Origin: Lamellibrachia satsuma
Taxonomy: Eukaryota; Annelida; Polychaeta; Sabellida; Siboglinidae
Reading direction: 5' to 3'
NCBI GenBank assembly: GCA_033239005.1
Contig: BSQZ01000002.1
Span: 4,465,001-4,529,000, forward strand
Length of the DNA stretch: 64,000 nt
A program made the translations under genes and the position numbers. Below the pieces are notes generated by a model, which saw nothing but the letters and a program-made list of their open reading frames with translations, had not been told where the DNA came from and did not search any database. This document shows positions 1 through 15,569 of the stretch, piece after piece (the first letter of the stretch is position 1; each line of letters opens with the position of its first letter).

Positions 1-429
1 TATTAATTTTATGATATATTTCTGTCGTCACTGATACGGATGTGAGTGTAGAAGTTGAGGAAGAATGTATGTATTTATTGTCAAGTATAATCACCCGTCT
101 TCTTCTCCTGACGCGCCTCGCCCGTTGAAGACATTATCAATTATGGCCGTCTGTTTGTTTCTTTTTGGTGGTTATATGTCACTTTTTGAATGTTCGATTT
201 CATATCGTAGTACTGAATATTGGCGGTCTAGTCGAAGGGTGTTCAAATTGTTTTATATTGATGTGTAATTGTTCGTAACTGCACAACATCATATATGAAT
301 ATATGTCGTTCATATCTCATCACATATAATTGGGCGCATGATGATGTTTTAAGATGCTTCAGCATTTCTAGTTTGGCTTTGATTATTGTACTACCATTTG
401 CACATGTGAATCGTCTGACGTACAGTAAC
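1..429. other. AT-rich intergenic, no gene seen
   Basis: No long open frame with recognisable protein features, no RNA gene and no tandem repeat. Left edge of the window. Confidence 0.5.
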
Positions 430-690
430 TCAGTGTGTTTGTTATTAGTTGCCCGTTGATTTCCGGTTATTCAATAAATGTTTGTCCTCATTATTTCTCG
501 CTCGCTGTTTGTTTACTAACTTTAGCATTTAGATGTTCTACCACTGTGGAAAAAATTACTTATAGAATGTGTTCCAATCTTAATCTGAAAATAAGGCGCG
601 ACCATAAACATATTAGTCATTTATTTTATTATCAATTATATCCATCATGCCGTCCAGAAATACGCTAAAGTGTAGTGCCAACGTATCTTC
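430..690 (+). repeat. Dispersed repeat, copy 1 of an inverted pair
   Basis: The segment from about TGTGTTTGTTATTAGT onward reappears on the opposite strand at about 16590-16850. Shared blocks include CGCTCGCTGTTTGTTTACTA, ACTTTAGCATTTAGAT and AGAATGTGTTCCAATCTT. The match is diverged, with small indels. Family unknown; no coding capacity seen. Confidence 0.75.
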
Positions 691-3628
691 TGCCCAGCAT
701 TGGTCCAATGAAGTTTCGCTAGCTAGCTATTGTTGTCCGTTGTGGACTAATTATCACATTGCATGTAATTATCTTAATTATGTGTATATTATGATTTATG
801 ATCCTTTGTCACGATTCACTCTTTACGAATCCCACTAGCCGAGGTTTCTCTTTTGTTTTGGGCCTAGTGCTTCGTCTAGTTGACTGCTTTCCCAATCTAA
901 TTAGTCCAGTGTGACCAACTAGAATCAACTAAGGCCCAGATCCAATTATCCGTCTTGTAACACGAAGCTTCGGCTTGATATTTTCTACTATACATTTGAC
1001 ATTCGCACTGATTTGAAGCCACTCATTCACTCGCTGCATGATAACATCGGGTTTTTATTTTATAATGTACATAAAACCAAAACATTACAAAGTGCATCGT
1101 ATTATTTATTCAGTGAACTCAGTGTCGACTGCAAAATATTCTAGCAATGCTACAGTGATTTAATGAGAAATATGAAATATTAATAATGTTTCTCACGTCT
1201 AAGCTAAGATGTCGGTCGTTGACTCGATGTTTGAAGTTAATGTGGCTCACGATTCAGCTAAAATGTCGGTCGTTGACTCGTTGCGAATGTCCTGAGATGT
1301 TTGACGTTATGCAAGCCTGTGTATTTCATACCTGTCAACGCTCTCGCATATGTCGTGAGACTCACTGTTATGTATTCACGGTCTCACGGAAAGGTCTGAA
1401 ATCTCATAAATATTTTCATAATCTTTAGCAATGAAAATTATGAGACAAAATTTCCCTTTTTTTCGAAAATGAGTCACATAATATATGTGTATGTGTTGCA
1501 AGAGAAAGTCTTATTTAGTTTTACCAGTAATATCCGCCTTTTACCTAATGACGTGTGAAACGCGGTCAGTGATTGGCCAACAGCTGAGCTTCAACCAATG
1601 ATATCTCCTGTTGGAAAGCAGTGTAAGCACGCGTTGAAGATGAACTTTACTTTTTGAATAAAGAGTATCTTCACATAAATAATATTACTATACCCTGGAC
1701 CATGGCTGGGAAACACTATCATGCCTAAGAATCCTCCAGGGGTTGGTAGCTATGATATGTCATTCTGTTTGAGAAATTAACATTGACTTGCATGTGTTAG
1801 TCACGTTAATGCAAATGCAACGATTTACACATGATTTGTAACAGAGAACTTTATCAAAAACACTATAGCTGCCAGAAACTGATGATGTCATGTGATGTCC
1901 CGTCAAGTCGTGCGACTTCTGGTGATGTCCAAGATGAGCTGTCCAGAAAGTTTATTTCAAAATTGTTAGGTAAGCACATATGAAACAAAATTTTATCATT
2001 TGCAATCTCAACAAAAACGTCAGCTGCCATGACACAAAAATGCCCCCATGCGCTCGAAGTCAGCACACTTATGAACTGGTATCGGAAAGTAAACTATGTG
2101 TTTATAGAACAGACATCGATGTACTGCACAACACCAAACCAAACAACAGCTGCCAACCCACTCTCCGTAAATGCAATTTTGTGAAGCGTCTGTCAGTGTC
2201 ATGTATCGATGTTCTGAGATAATTACTTGTTATTGGACATCGAACGCGAAGATAATATGAACCCAACAACGGAGAGCGAGTTTATGTAAACAGGTCGACA
2301 AAACATCAACACAAAACTAGATGTGAACATTTCTGCCAAGGTTGTTGATCAGGTGGGGTGAAAATGTAATACATAATGACCAATTCTGCAGATGATGACG
2401 TCATAGATAGCCGTACGATTACGTCATGGCAACGTATAAAATAATCGAAGGCGCCGGTCTGATTCGTAACTGATTTTGTTCGATACAAAAATCGACAAAA
2501 TGCATTACTGCGTATCGCCATCTTGTTGTCGAAACGAGTGGTTTGAGTCGCGTATATCTAAGCAATGTCAATTTTCAATTTTTTGCGATTTATTTTGTAA
2601 ATAGGCATTCTGGAGCGAAACAAGAGATATGGGTCTCTGTTATATATACAAGTGTTTACACACGTCAACAAAATAGCGTTTTTGTTCGTTCCAAATAAAA
2701 AAAGTTAAAGAAGTTACAACAAAACACGCAAAAAATCGTCGAAAACGCCACACTTCTCGAACACACGAGACGCTAACCAACGAGAATATGCGATAACGGA
2801 ATACCGGAACTATTTTTTACTTGTTGACAAGATGGATGCATCGCTTGTGACAGTTTTACCAGATCTGCTACTAGCGATTAGTGGTTTACTGAACTTCCGT
2901 AATAGTTGTCTATCTTTGGAGAAATGGAAACCACAGACGAAGAGTCTAGTTCGACAGGTCACACGGAAACAACCGTTGACAGTCGTAAAGTGTCACCGAG
3001 TTTGCGAGTCACGCTCCAGAGTCCAGGTCGGCTTCGCCTTTGACTTTGTTGACGTTGGATTCAGGAAAAATTACAACAGCGCTTTGACTGTCAACGATTC
3101 CTGACTAGGTAATGTGATGTGGTGAACCTGTGGAAATTGCGTCCCGATGTCTGCGCACGTTTACGTTAAGTCATCATGCTGCGCAGAGGAAGCTACCAAG
3201 CCTAGGGCTAGGCTATGGCTATGGCTATGCAGCACCGTGTGCCCGACCTCGTTGGTGCTTGCATCACCGTACGAAGGTGAAGACGATGATTTTGTAGTGA
3301 TATGCACAAACAGAGCGGTGCTAGATGTTGGTCTGCTGTCATTGCATGATTTGCGTGCCGACTCATTGATTCGCCCTATAGCTAGCAGGTCAGTAATTCA
3401 ATTGTTATCGAATCATTGCCATTTTAATAATCATATTTTTTCTGCATATTTCTTTTACCTAGCCCGAGGGCGAGGCCGAACTACAATGGCAATGCAAGAA
3501 GGCTTTTCTCTTAATTGTGTATCTAATCTAATGAAGTGTACCGTGACTGTATTTTAGTATTGTGTTTGATGTTGTGTTGAATAACATAGATGACAATGAT
3601 AACATGAGGGTTTATTTAATTCATTATG

Positions 3629-3631
<3 letters not shown>
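691..3631. other. Intergenic, no recognisable gene
   Basis: Contains a partial direct duplication at about 1200-1285 (ATGTCGGTCGTTGACTCG twice) and two short open frames (2832-3104 and 3147-3557, plus strand). I cannot relate the frames to any family. Nothing supports an exon: no convincing splice context or conserved motif. Confidence 0.4.

Positions 3632-3711
<80 letters not shown>
3632..3711. repeat. (TA)n microsatellite
   Basis: About 40 uninterrupted TA units. Open frames reading YIYI across it are artefacts. Confidence 0.98.
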
Positions 3712-3713
<2 letters not shown>

Positions 3714-5861
3714 TTAAATGTTACCGTAATCGTGATTGTAATAATGATTGTAATCATGACTACATTAGTAATTGTGATTGCAATAATTACTGTAATCATG
3801 ATTACATTAATATTCGTACTTGTAATCACCCCTCTCTGTAGCACACCACAACACCTTGTTGTTTGGTGCAATGTAATCATTTAAATAACAATAATTAACT
3901 ACTGACAGTATGGAATGTTCACAGTGTTGCAACTATTATGATAATTATGGAATTAGTGCTATCAACTAACTCTGACAAATTATATTTCAGGCTCAGGAAA
4001 GTCAAGACAAGTAATCCCATCCTGCGATGTGGGAAGGATCTGTGATGTCTATTCTGAACCGAATTGAATTGATGGAAAGTTTAGCTATGGAGATTGACCT
4101 GACACAGATGAGTGTACTGATAGTCTGATATAGACAAATTTTGAGGCACCCACAGTATGCAGCAGGTCGAAAAACAACCTGGAAAACTACAAAAATTCCC
4201 ACTAAAATATTAATAACTGAATGATGTGAATGCCTTCTTATCCATATCCCACTTCTGTCAACAAAAATGCTACCTGCAGCATCTTGCATGTCACTACACA
4301 CAATTTCATTTATATTGAGACCAACATAAAATATATCAACAGTTTATTCACATAGAAAAACAATTACCAAAGAAATAAGGCTAACTAGAACGACTGAAAC
4401 CAAGACTAAACATTGACTAAAAACAGTGACTTCTACCACCGGAAATACAACCTGGAACATGAATATCACAGTTACACACATCATTATTATGCCACAACAT
4501 ATCAGATATACTTAATTAATCTTTATAAAGCCAAGGCATTTTAACTGTTTCACCATCATCATCTGTGCCAATGGCAATAGACTACTTGTTTTGATTGGAC
4601 AGTAAATGTACACCAATCATGTGTAACAATATTACTTGTTCTGACTGACCATCTGTTCCAATACACTACTGGCACTAAATATACACCAATACACTACTTA
4701 TTCTGACTGATAGTACATGTACACCTAACATATTCAATTCACCTTTCACTCATCCAAGGGTAGAGATCAGCACACTTTCCTGACAGACACCCCAGTATCC
4801 GAAAGACCTTGGCTGATAGATCAGACATGAGTACAACCTGTGTCACTTTTTATGGCTGTTTGGTGTGTGGCAGGTGCAGAAAAGTGACATAAGTTTTTCT
4901 CACGAATGACAAACTTCTTCTCTTTCTCATAGGTGTCGGAGCTGCTTGAGTCACCCTCGGTTATGTCGCTGTTATCGCATAGTGTGCATCATATGCACCA
5001 ATGTCTTTATTCTCACTGAATCTGATCCAAGCTTCACATAGGAGTAGTAATGATCAACGTTCATTGGTGCAATAATGTCATCCGTGACTACAGCAGCATT
5101 CGCGAAGTGAAGAAGAAATATCGTTACCGGATTGATTTCCATTTCAGCATCAGTTGTTGATGGTGTCACAGCAGTAGTAGCAGTGATGGCACTAAAGGTG
5201 ACATCCGTAATGTAAAGATTGACGGCATCACCCGTAGATTGACGGCATCACCCGTAGTCACGAACCAATGGTGAATCCTTCTTCTGAAAAGATTACGCAT
5301 ACAGTGATTTGAAAATTTTACAAAATTCATCTTTTGCAAAATAAAAATTAATCACAATATGAGAAACTTTCTCTTGTATATATTATTTTTAGAATATAAG
5401 AGTGCCAGTGTCATATAGAATATATAAAGTAATCAACCACAGGGAAAAGCATTTTCCCTATGGAGCCATGTTAATTCAACCAATGGGTGTTTCACTGGTC
5501 TCTTAATGTTTTTAATGAATCTGTTTGGTCAGTTTGACGAATGCCACTGGTAAGATAATCAAACGCATGTAACCAAAACTGTAGCATCAGCTCCAAAGTG
5601 CATTATATTATCTAATCAACATTGCACTGTTTTCAATGGGCCAGGGAGGTAAAAATTATATAAGGGGTCCAAATTCCATAACAAAATATGGACCCATAGG
5701 TACACTTTCTATGGGGTTCCTTATTTTATATCTGACACCCGATTTAGATAACATAATGCATGGAAATTGTTATTGGACCAAATGCAGATCTATGCTTGTG
5801 ACATCTTTACCTTGTAAATGCTGCACGCATACACGCATACACGCAAACCTGCCCACACGTG
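3712..5861. other. AT-rich intergenic
   Basis: Opens with imperfect repeats of a TAATCATGATTACA type (3725-3800). Holds a 20-bp tandem duplication at 5217-5256 (GATTGACGGCATCACCCGTA twice). No gene recognised. Confidence 0.45.
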
Positions 5862-5870
5862 TATATATAT

Positions 5871-5959
<89 letters not shown>

Positions 5960-5985
5960 AATATATATATATATATATATATATA
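5862..5985. repeat. (TA)n microsatellite
   Basis: TA repeat with a few interruptions (AGATA, GTAAA). Confidence 0.97.
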
Positions 5986-6664
5986 ATTATTAGGTATTAT
6001 ACTGAAAGCATATGCTAGATAGTATGGTGCATGGACAAAAGCCCCTCCCGACAAAAGCCCCACAGACATAAGCTTGTTTCAATTCAATTATACTGTTCAT
6101 GACTGTTGCTGTAGTACACAGAGACAAGATATTGTCATGAATATACTTCAGGCATGTGGTCAATTCCATTCCGGAATTGGAACTGTAAGTTGTCAACATT
6201 ACAGCATAGACACTCTACTCTGTTATTGTAACATTGTGACCAAGAACAATGTAATCATGCATTTGCATCAAAATGAAATACTAAGTTACTGTAACAGACA
6301 GTAAAACCAAAATCAGACCAATCAGGCCTCATTTTCTTTCTCAGTGTACAAGGTTTATTTACAGAGATTGCCAATTAAGGGCACCTGCCTGCTCATTCCC
6401 TTTGTGTAAGAGAGGAAGCCTGCCCCACTTGATTGCAGCCCCTTGTTTATCCAAGCCTAATGTTCAGCCCACAAGTTTCCCATATTAAACAGGTCACTGG
6501 TCACCTGTACAATGCTGCTACATGTGGCTGTAGGGTTTGCCCTTTATAGTAATTAAAAATGTCCCCATGGAGAATACATGTTGGAGATTAGGATGTTGAA
6601 GACTCAAACTTTCCAGTAAATTTGATGAAATATCAATGATACCACAACTGATAGCGATACAAAT
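5986..6664. other. Intergenic, nothing recognised
   Basis: No gene or repeat family identified between the TA tract and the MULE-like element. Confidence 0.4.
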
Positions 6665-7783
6665 GGGTTGCGGTCACATGCACCCCCAGACATTTGCCCC
6701 TAGGACACTTGCCCTCCCCCCGGACATCTGCCTCCTAGTATATTTGCTCCCCACCCAGACATCTGCCCCTTTTTATGATCGTGGACAATTGAAACTCAGT
6801 TTGCAGTTTTATCATTATTACTACAATAACATAACATTCAATGACAAGTCAAAGTCACTTTAGCCTGATGCAATGGCCTATCCCCTGGAGTGTGTATGAG
6901 ATGATCTTGTCACCAGTTGTCTTCCAGGTATCATTGATAGTCAGATCAGTGGTGGAAGATGGGTTCTTGGGGTGATGCTTCCACAAACAGTGGTGGACAG
7001 TAACGAGTCAGAGATCAGCTGGTTTGGAATGCCCCTGGTATTAGCTGCCTTAGTTTTCAGGTCCTCACCGACCTTGGCAGCTTCTATCTCTGCCATGTCA
7101 CCATCATGGTTGCAGGCAGTCTTGTTGATCACATTCTGGATCTGGAGATCAGATCAGTGACCACAGCACCCTTGCATGATCAGGATCGACGCTGGCTTCA
7201 CTCCCATTGAAGAGTAATCTTGTTGGTCCCCCTTCTTGGTGCAGGAATGACACTCAAAACATAGCTTCTGACCTCCTCAGATGCTAGTAGTAATTTCCAT
7301 GGTGAAGTTATAAGAGAATTCTGACAACTCTGGCTTGTGCATCCAGTTTTATAGGAAAATGGAGTCACTCCAACTCTCCATGGTAAATGCAATTCAAAAG
7401 ATACCTTGTTGAGATGGCTTCTTTCAAATATCCTCAATTGTCATAACATGTCCAGGTCCTAATGTCACTGGCTTCTTCAAGAATTGCAATAAAGATAATT
7501 ATTTGATTACAGGATCATCTCCAACTGCATAAAGTAATTTACTTGGCTGATCTGGCAGAAAGAACATTAATTGCAATTAGGGTAATATATATCTTGAATT
7601 CATGTTCAGAAATAAAAAAATAAGTTAAAAAACATTTCTTAAAAAAACTTACAAATAATCCAGAAGATACTGACAGGGGATAAATGGCAATAAGGCAAGG
7701 GGCTAATGTCTGGGAGGGCAAGTGTCCTAGGGGCAAGTGACAAAGGGGCAAATGTCCGGGAGGGGGGCAAATGACCTGGACCT
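6665..7783 (-). mobile_element. MULE-like DNA transposon remnant
   Basis: Left end GGGTTGCGGTCACATGCA and right end (reverse complement) AGGTCCAGGTCATTTGCC are inverted copies. Both run into repeats of CATTTGCCCC type. Flanking 9-mers GATACAAAT (6656-6664) and GATATAAAC (7784-7792) match at 7 of 9 positions, as expected for an old 9-bp target duplication. The terminal repeats are of the same kind as the element at 61869-62969, and the interior carries a minus-strand FLYWCH-like remnant. Strand is taken from that remnant. Family assignment rests on TIR type, TSD length and remnant; degraded. Confidence 0.75.
6941..7437 (-). pseudogene. Decayed FLYWCH-type zinc-finger / MULE N-terminal fragment
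   Basis: Read on the minus strand, this stretch gives broken pieces of a FLYWCH-like domain. A segment with NKITLQWE is followed after a stop by SQRRSCKGAVVTD. Then comes NKTACNHDGDMAEIEAAKV and a run of Lys/Ala-rich residues. The W-x(n)-CKGA-x(n)-HxHxGD-like order is what one sees at the N-terminus of MULE transposases and in FLYWCH proteins, where the domain binds zinc and DNA. Stops and frame changes make it non-functional. It lies inside the TIR-bounded element 6665-7783, supporting a transposon origin. The catalytic MULE core was not found here. Confidence 0.6.
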
Positions 7784-7941
7784 GATATAAACGGGAAACT
7801 ATTCAAACCTCAGATTAATGACCCAACTGTCCAGGGCTGTCCAAGATGTCTGGTTTTGTTATCAAAAAACCAGGAGAGGTGTCGCAGCAGAAAGTACATA
7901 TGAAATGGCTGGATGCCATTTTAAATTTTTTATGGCAAACC

Positions 7942-8133
<192 letters not shown>

Positions 8134-9289
8134 TCCAAATCAATATTAAATTAATGAAATATGATTGTGCACACGTGACAAATAAAACTGTGTTAAAACG
8201 AATTGGATTTGAATTTTTCTTTAGCCTAGGATTTTAACAATTGGAATTGATTTTTTGCAAGGTGGAATTAGGACTGATTTTTTTGGAATTGACAAAACAG
8301 AATTGACCCCATGCCTGGTATACTTCCTTCATATGTATAGCTTGTATTAATACTATTGTGGGTTGCCGACAGTTGCCCCTCCCCCCACGCTATTCATTAC
8401 AGTGTTATCAGGCTCAAGTCTCAAGTAGTTATACTCCAAACAGCCCAATCTTGAGCTAACGCAGGAGTTTGGACCAACGGCTTTTACTGTCTCTTCCGAA
8501 AGACACGGGCAAAGTGGGGTTAACGAAATTGCCCAAGCTTCGAAACGGCGGATGTGGAAAGTCGACTTAGAATAAAATGTAATTAATACATCTCTTTATG
8601 AACTTCCGGTTATTACATGTGGGGTTTAATCTGATAAATAAAGCAAATTAATTTTATATAATTTTGTCTTATTGTCAAGTCACAAGAATTCAGACAGAAA
8701 TTGTAAAGTGTCATTATAGAAAGCAGACATGTAATCTGACAGTGTTCAACTGGGTAGATGACGATGCCTTGGTTAGTTTCCTTTCCAGCTAGAGATTGGG
8801 TGAAATACATTTTACTTAAATGTTTGGGCTATGGTTGTTCGAGTGCTTCACCCCCTTTAAAATAGCTGATGATTCGTGAAAGTTAGGTTAATATGCGGTA
8901 GGCGACGCCACGTATAGGGCCCGTTCTATAGTGTCGCAGCAGCTATACACAAGATGTCGCCTCTGTACGCGCACCAAGCGTACATTGCTCGCCTATCTTT
9001 TAGTTCCTATTCTGTTTATAGAACGATTTGATCCCCGGGCTGGGACATATCTGGGAAATTGTCTATTTAGCGTGTGTCATTCCCCATAATTATTAAAACG
9101 CAATAGCTTTAAAGGTAAAAGTTGGTTTGATCGTAAAACATGTTATATAATATAAACGTTATTTGTAAAAAATATTTTGACCACCCAGAAGCGTTTTATA
9201 GAAACATAATTTTGTCTAAATATAATTTCACCGTTATCTGTTTAACTTGAATGTTTCGCTCCGAATATCATGTTTACATTACACGGGGA
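8134..9289. other. Intergenic; holds a short dispersed motif
   Basis: At about 8470-8560 a block with GGACCAACGGCTTTTACTGTC and CTTCCGAAAGACAC recurs in diverged form at about 35868-35905. This suggests a short dispersed repeat. No gene recognised. Confidence 0.4.
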
Positions 9290-9560
9290 GAGCATAGTTG
9301 TCAACATAGGCTCGTGGAACAACGGGAAAACGTCCACGAAAAGCGATAAACGCCTTTCTCCACTCGACTTTCGTCGTTTTTAAAGTGTTGTTTTACGAGT
9401 CGCCACTTTGATGTGCCGTTCGCGGTAAACGCACTTGAGACCAACGAAATAAAATGTGCGCAGAATTGTCTCGTGTGTAACACATGTTACCGTAATTGTT
9501 TTATTGCTAAAACGGAACATATCCTTAAAAAGCGGGAAAGTGGGACAAAGGGGTAAAAGC
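9290..9560 (-). repeat. Dispersed repeat, copy 1 of inverted pair with ~42.65 kb
   Basis: The reverse complement shares ordered blocks with 42650-42860: CCCTTTGTCCC, TCCCGCTTT, a TGGCGAC block and AACGACGAAA. Diverged; family unknown. The 42.65-kb copy runs into a (TG)n tract that this copy lacks. Confidence 0.6.
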
Positions 9561-10690
9561 GGTATTTCTGCCCCGAAAGCGGTATTGTCAACACCCAACA
9601 TGGGAGATGAACGTAATTTTTACGAGTGTAATATTTCCGTCACGTGATCCCATTAACGCCTAACCCCGATAAACTTTATTCAGAGATATTGAAAAATGTC
9701 GACAGCGTCTGTACGGACTGGTTGGGTCGACTTTCATCAACAGTTAAATTATATTATAAAAAGTGGAAAAAAGTTAATTTTATTAAAACGATCATATTTT
9801 GTATCTTTTTAACTCCATTAAGCATATTATTAATTTAAATTCCCACTAGTACTACGGGCAGATTCAGGAATTGGACTTTCACATTGATCCGCATATTGTA
9901 TTCAGCCGTTGGATAACACATAAAATAATGTTATCTAATTAGCAAGATGGCAAAATTTAGAAAACGAACATCCTGGCGTTTCATACCTCACCAATTTCCA
10001 AATAGAACAGTCGTCTATCCACCCTGCATGGTAGCTAACTAAATAACTTTCCTATGCCTACGAAATCCATGATGTGCCTACATATTCCAAATCAACACTG
10101 TTATTCTAGGGCGTGTCCCTCGTTCCCATTTCGGGACATATGCCGACATGTGCATTAGAGTGTAGCTGCCAGTTACTATTCCGCCACGCCGGCCCATCAG
10201 TTAAATTCAAGATAGTCTTAGTCTCGTAGACTTAAAACACGACAGATAGCGTTATTTTGTGACTCGACGCGTTCACTGGTGATGTATTGATTGCTTTTAA
10301 TTCTTAACTCCTTTTGACACCTTCTGAACAATTCCTACTGGTTATTTTTTTATTATCTTTTTAGGTGCATAGCCCCAAAACCACGACGTTTGTTTCGCTT
10401 TAGCAAATTAGTGTTGTGCACGCGTTCTGTTTAAACAGTGCCGGATTAGCCCCCCTGGTACAAACTTTTGTATGGGGGGAGGGGAGGGGAGGGGAGGGGC
10501 ACTTACCGAATGAGTGAGAGACGAAGATCAAGACGAGTGGTATAGACAATGGAGGTAAAATCCATACCTTAACATTTATTCAACTATGCATCAAGGGATA
10601 AACATTCACACATGGTTGTCGACGACGGCATACGGGAGCGAAGGAGATGGGAGGGGGGAAACGGGGGGAAGGCAACGGGAGCGAAGGAGA
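9561..10690. other. Intergenic, GA/GGGGA-rich patches
   Basis: G-rich short repeats at 10477-10500 (GGGGA units) and an imperfect direct duplication of ACGGGAGCGAAGGAGATGG at 10631-10692. No gene recognised. Confidence 0.4.
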
Positions 10691-11320
10691 TGGAAGACCT
10701 AAATGGATACTTCAGTTCAACGCTTACCAAAGAGGATACTAGCTAATTATCAGTTCCAGATGCTAAATTTCAGGAAGTTAAATCGGACTACTTAGGGCAG
10801 TTAGTTGTAACTTCAAAAATGGTAGCTAAGAAAATAAATGCAATGAAGGATAATAAACTAAGTTTACCACTTGCAAGAATGTTCAAATTGTCATTAAAAG
10901 AGGGAGTTGTTCCTTTTGAATGGAAATGAGCAAACATCACCTTTAAAAAGAGTTCGACAAATAAATCAGAGAATTACAGACCAGTGAGTTTAACATCAGT
11001 GATTTGTAAATTATAAGAAAGGATAATTAAAGACCACATGGTGGACTTCCTTGTTAGGCATAAATTATTAAATCCATTTCAACATGGATATCCTAAAAGC
11101 GAGGTCATGCATAATCAATGACTTAGATGATAATATAACTAGCAACGTACTGAAATTTGCGATTGACACAAACGCTTTTAGAAAGATTAACAATGATGGA
11201 GATATACAGCATTTACAAAACGATCTAGAAAAAATTAGTTAAATGGTCTGAGAAATGGCAGATGTTGTGCAATTTTGAGAAATATAAATCCTACATACAG
11301 CACATTGGAACTTGGATGTA
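10691..11320 (+). pseudogene. CR1-like LINE reverse transcriptase fragment (internally deleted)
   Basis: The plus-strand translation gives reverse-transcriptase landmarks. One block contains LARMFKLSLKEGVVPFEWK, then a stop and ENYRPVSLTSV. After a jump at about 11095 a second block reads DLDDNITSNVLKFAIDT followed by a KWSEKWQM-like thumb segment. The region between fingers and catalytic motif C is missing, so an internal deletion is visible. Motif C reads FAIDT instead of the usual FADDT, so the copy is dead. It resembles the minus-strand copies at 32.5-35.2, 46.6-48.5 and 63-64 kb. CR1/Jockey-like clade is inferred from motif style. Confidence 0.75.
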
Positions 11321-11369
11321 AAATATAAAATGGAAGATGCTACATGATTGATTTTGTGGTGGGACCCAG

Positions 11370-14588
<3,219 letters not shown>

Positions 14589-14762
14589 TAACCTATGACC
14601 TGTACTGACCAGGTAGTGACCGTGACGATTCATACGTAGTAATTATAGGGTAATTAGTAATCAACTAATTAATAATAGGGTCGTTAATTATATCAACTAT
14701 CAAAGGGGACTAATGGAGACGAGAAATCAACGCAACACAATATGGTACGAGTGCACACGTAT

Positions 14763-14768
14763 TTTATT
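14763..14768 (-). terminator. Candidate polyadenylation signal AATAAA for the protease gene
   Basis: On the minus strand, CTCAATAAAATACG lies about 315 nt after the stop of the adenain-like frame. It is the first canonical AATAAA I noticed downstream of that gene. Position-based inference only. Confidence 0.4.
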
Positions 14769-14853
14769 GAGTATAATACAAGCAGCATGGCGATACATCA
14801 AGCGTGGTAGCGTGTAATATCACTACAACTACAACTACGATGAATATATGAAT

Positions 14854-14986
14854 CGACTTGCGTATGTTGACCATCGCGCCAGAGGTCGTGAGCTTAGGGG
14901 TGTTTCCACCTCGCCAGAGGCTCGAGGATGACGACGACGAGGCGACTTGCGAATGTTTTACCATCACGCCAGAGGTCGCGAGCTTA
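14854..14986. repeat. 43-bp direct duplication downstream of the protease gene
   Basis: CGACTTGCG...CGCCAGAGGTCG...AGCTTA occurs at 14854-14896 and again at 14943-14986 with few differences. Between the two copies is a GACGACGACGAGG triplet run. It lies in the presumed 3' UTR or downstream flank of the virus-like cluster. Confidence 0.8.
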
Positions 14987-15083
14987 TAATACAGTCTACC
15001 ACAATATCGCAGCTGTTTTAAGCCAATCAAATACGCGGCAATCATTAACTACTGAATAGGTGCCGAATAGGTTGTTTGTATCA

Positions 15084-15569
15084 TCAGTCTATGTAAGATA
15101 CACGATAGTAGGGTATACCCTTTTTCAATAGTTTCATCCAATCGGACACTTCACAATCGTTATTGACCAGATTAGTGTGGAATATGTTTACGAAAGTCTT
15201 CATAGAAGAACCTTTACAACGAAACATTACATAAGCAACACAATATTGTCCGCAAACGTTAGACAGAGGATTCTGAAGCCTCTGGGTATTATGAGTCCAT
15301 TCGGAACAGTGTTTGTTCAGGAAGGTGCGGAACGCTGCGTAACGAGGCAGTCCGTACGAGCAGAAGTATTCGCCGCGTCCGTCGGCGTCCAGGTACAGCG
15401 CTATCCAATGTTCGCCTGGTTCGTCGCCTTTGTCGGTGTTGCACACGAAGGCTGCGGGCAGAGTGCCGTCTATCGTAGTGGGTAGTCCGTCTCTGGGTAC
15501 GACGCCGCGAAATATGGTTCTGGTGCATGCGTCCACTGCCAGTAGTCTAGCGATCTGCAGGGTGTCCAT
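15084..15569 (-). CDS. Adenain-like cysteine protease of Polinton/adintovirus type
   Basis: 161 residues with ATG start and own stop. Adenain-family proteases mature virion proteins in adenoviruses, Polintons and adintoviruses. Landmarks: FVCNTDKGDEPGEHWIALYL with the catalytic His at 54, a YFCSYG block (68-73) where the third catalytic residue sits, and NVCGQYC with nucleophile Cys106. Length and spacing fit the family. The acidic residue normally aligned at position 70 is Cys here (codon TGC, two base changes from GAC), so activity is doubtful, although the frame is fully open. The start codon sits exactly where the upstream capsid-like frame loses its homology. The gene is the third of a minus-strand cluster and is GC-richer than its flanks. 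A cellular ULP1-type protease is a less likely reading because of the EPGEHW/SYG/VCGQYC pattern. Confidence 0.85.
   Translation of the reverse strand: MDTLQIARLLAVDACTRTIFRGVVPRDGLPTTIDGTLPAAFVCNTDKGDEPGEHWIALYLDADGRGEYFCSYGLPRYAAFRTFLNKHCSEWTHNTQRLQNPLSNVCGQYCVAYVMFRCKGSSMKTFVNIFHTNLVNNDCEVSDWMKLLKKGIPYYRVSYID

Noticed and set aside
3147..3557. 136-codon plus-strand frame
   Set aside because: No recognisable domain, contains simple CTATGG repeats, and the upstream region gives no splice or promoter support.
15084..15569. Cellular ULP1/SENP-type protease instead of adenain
   Set aside because: The spacing and context GEHW...YFxSYG...VCGQYC and the neighbouring capsid-like and basic proteins fit adenain of Polinton-type elements better.
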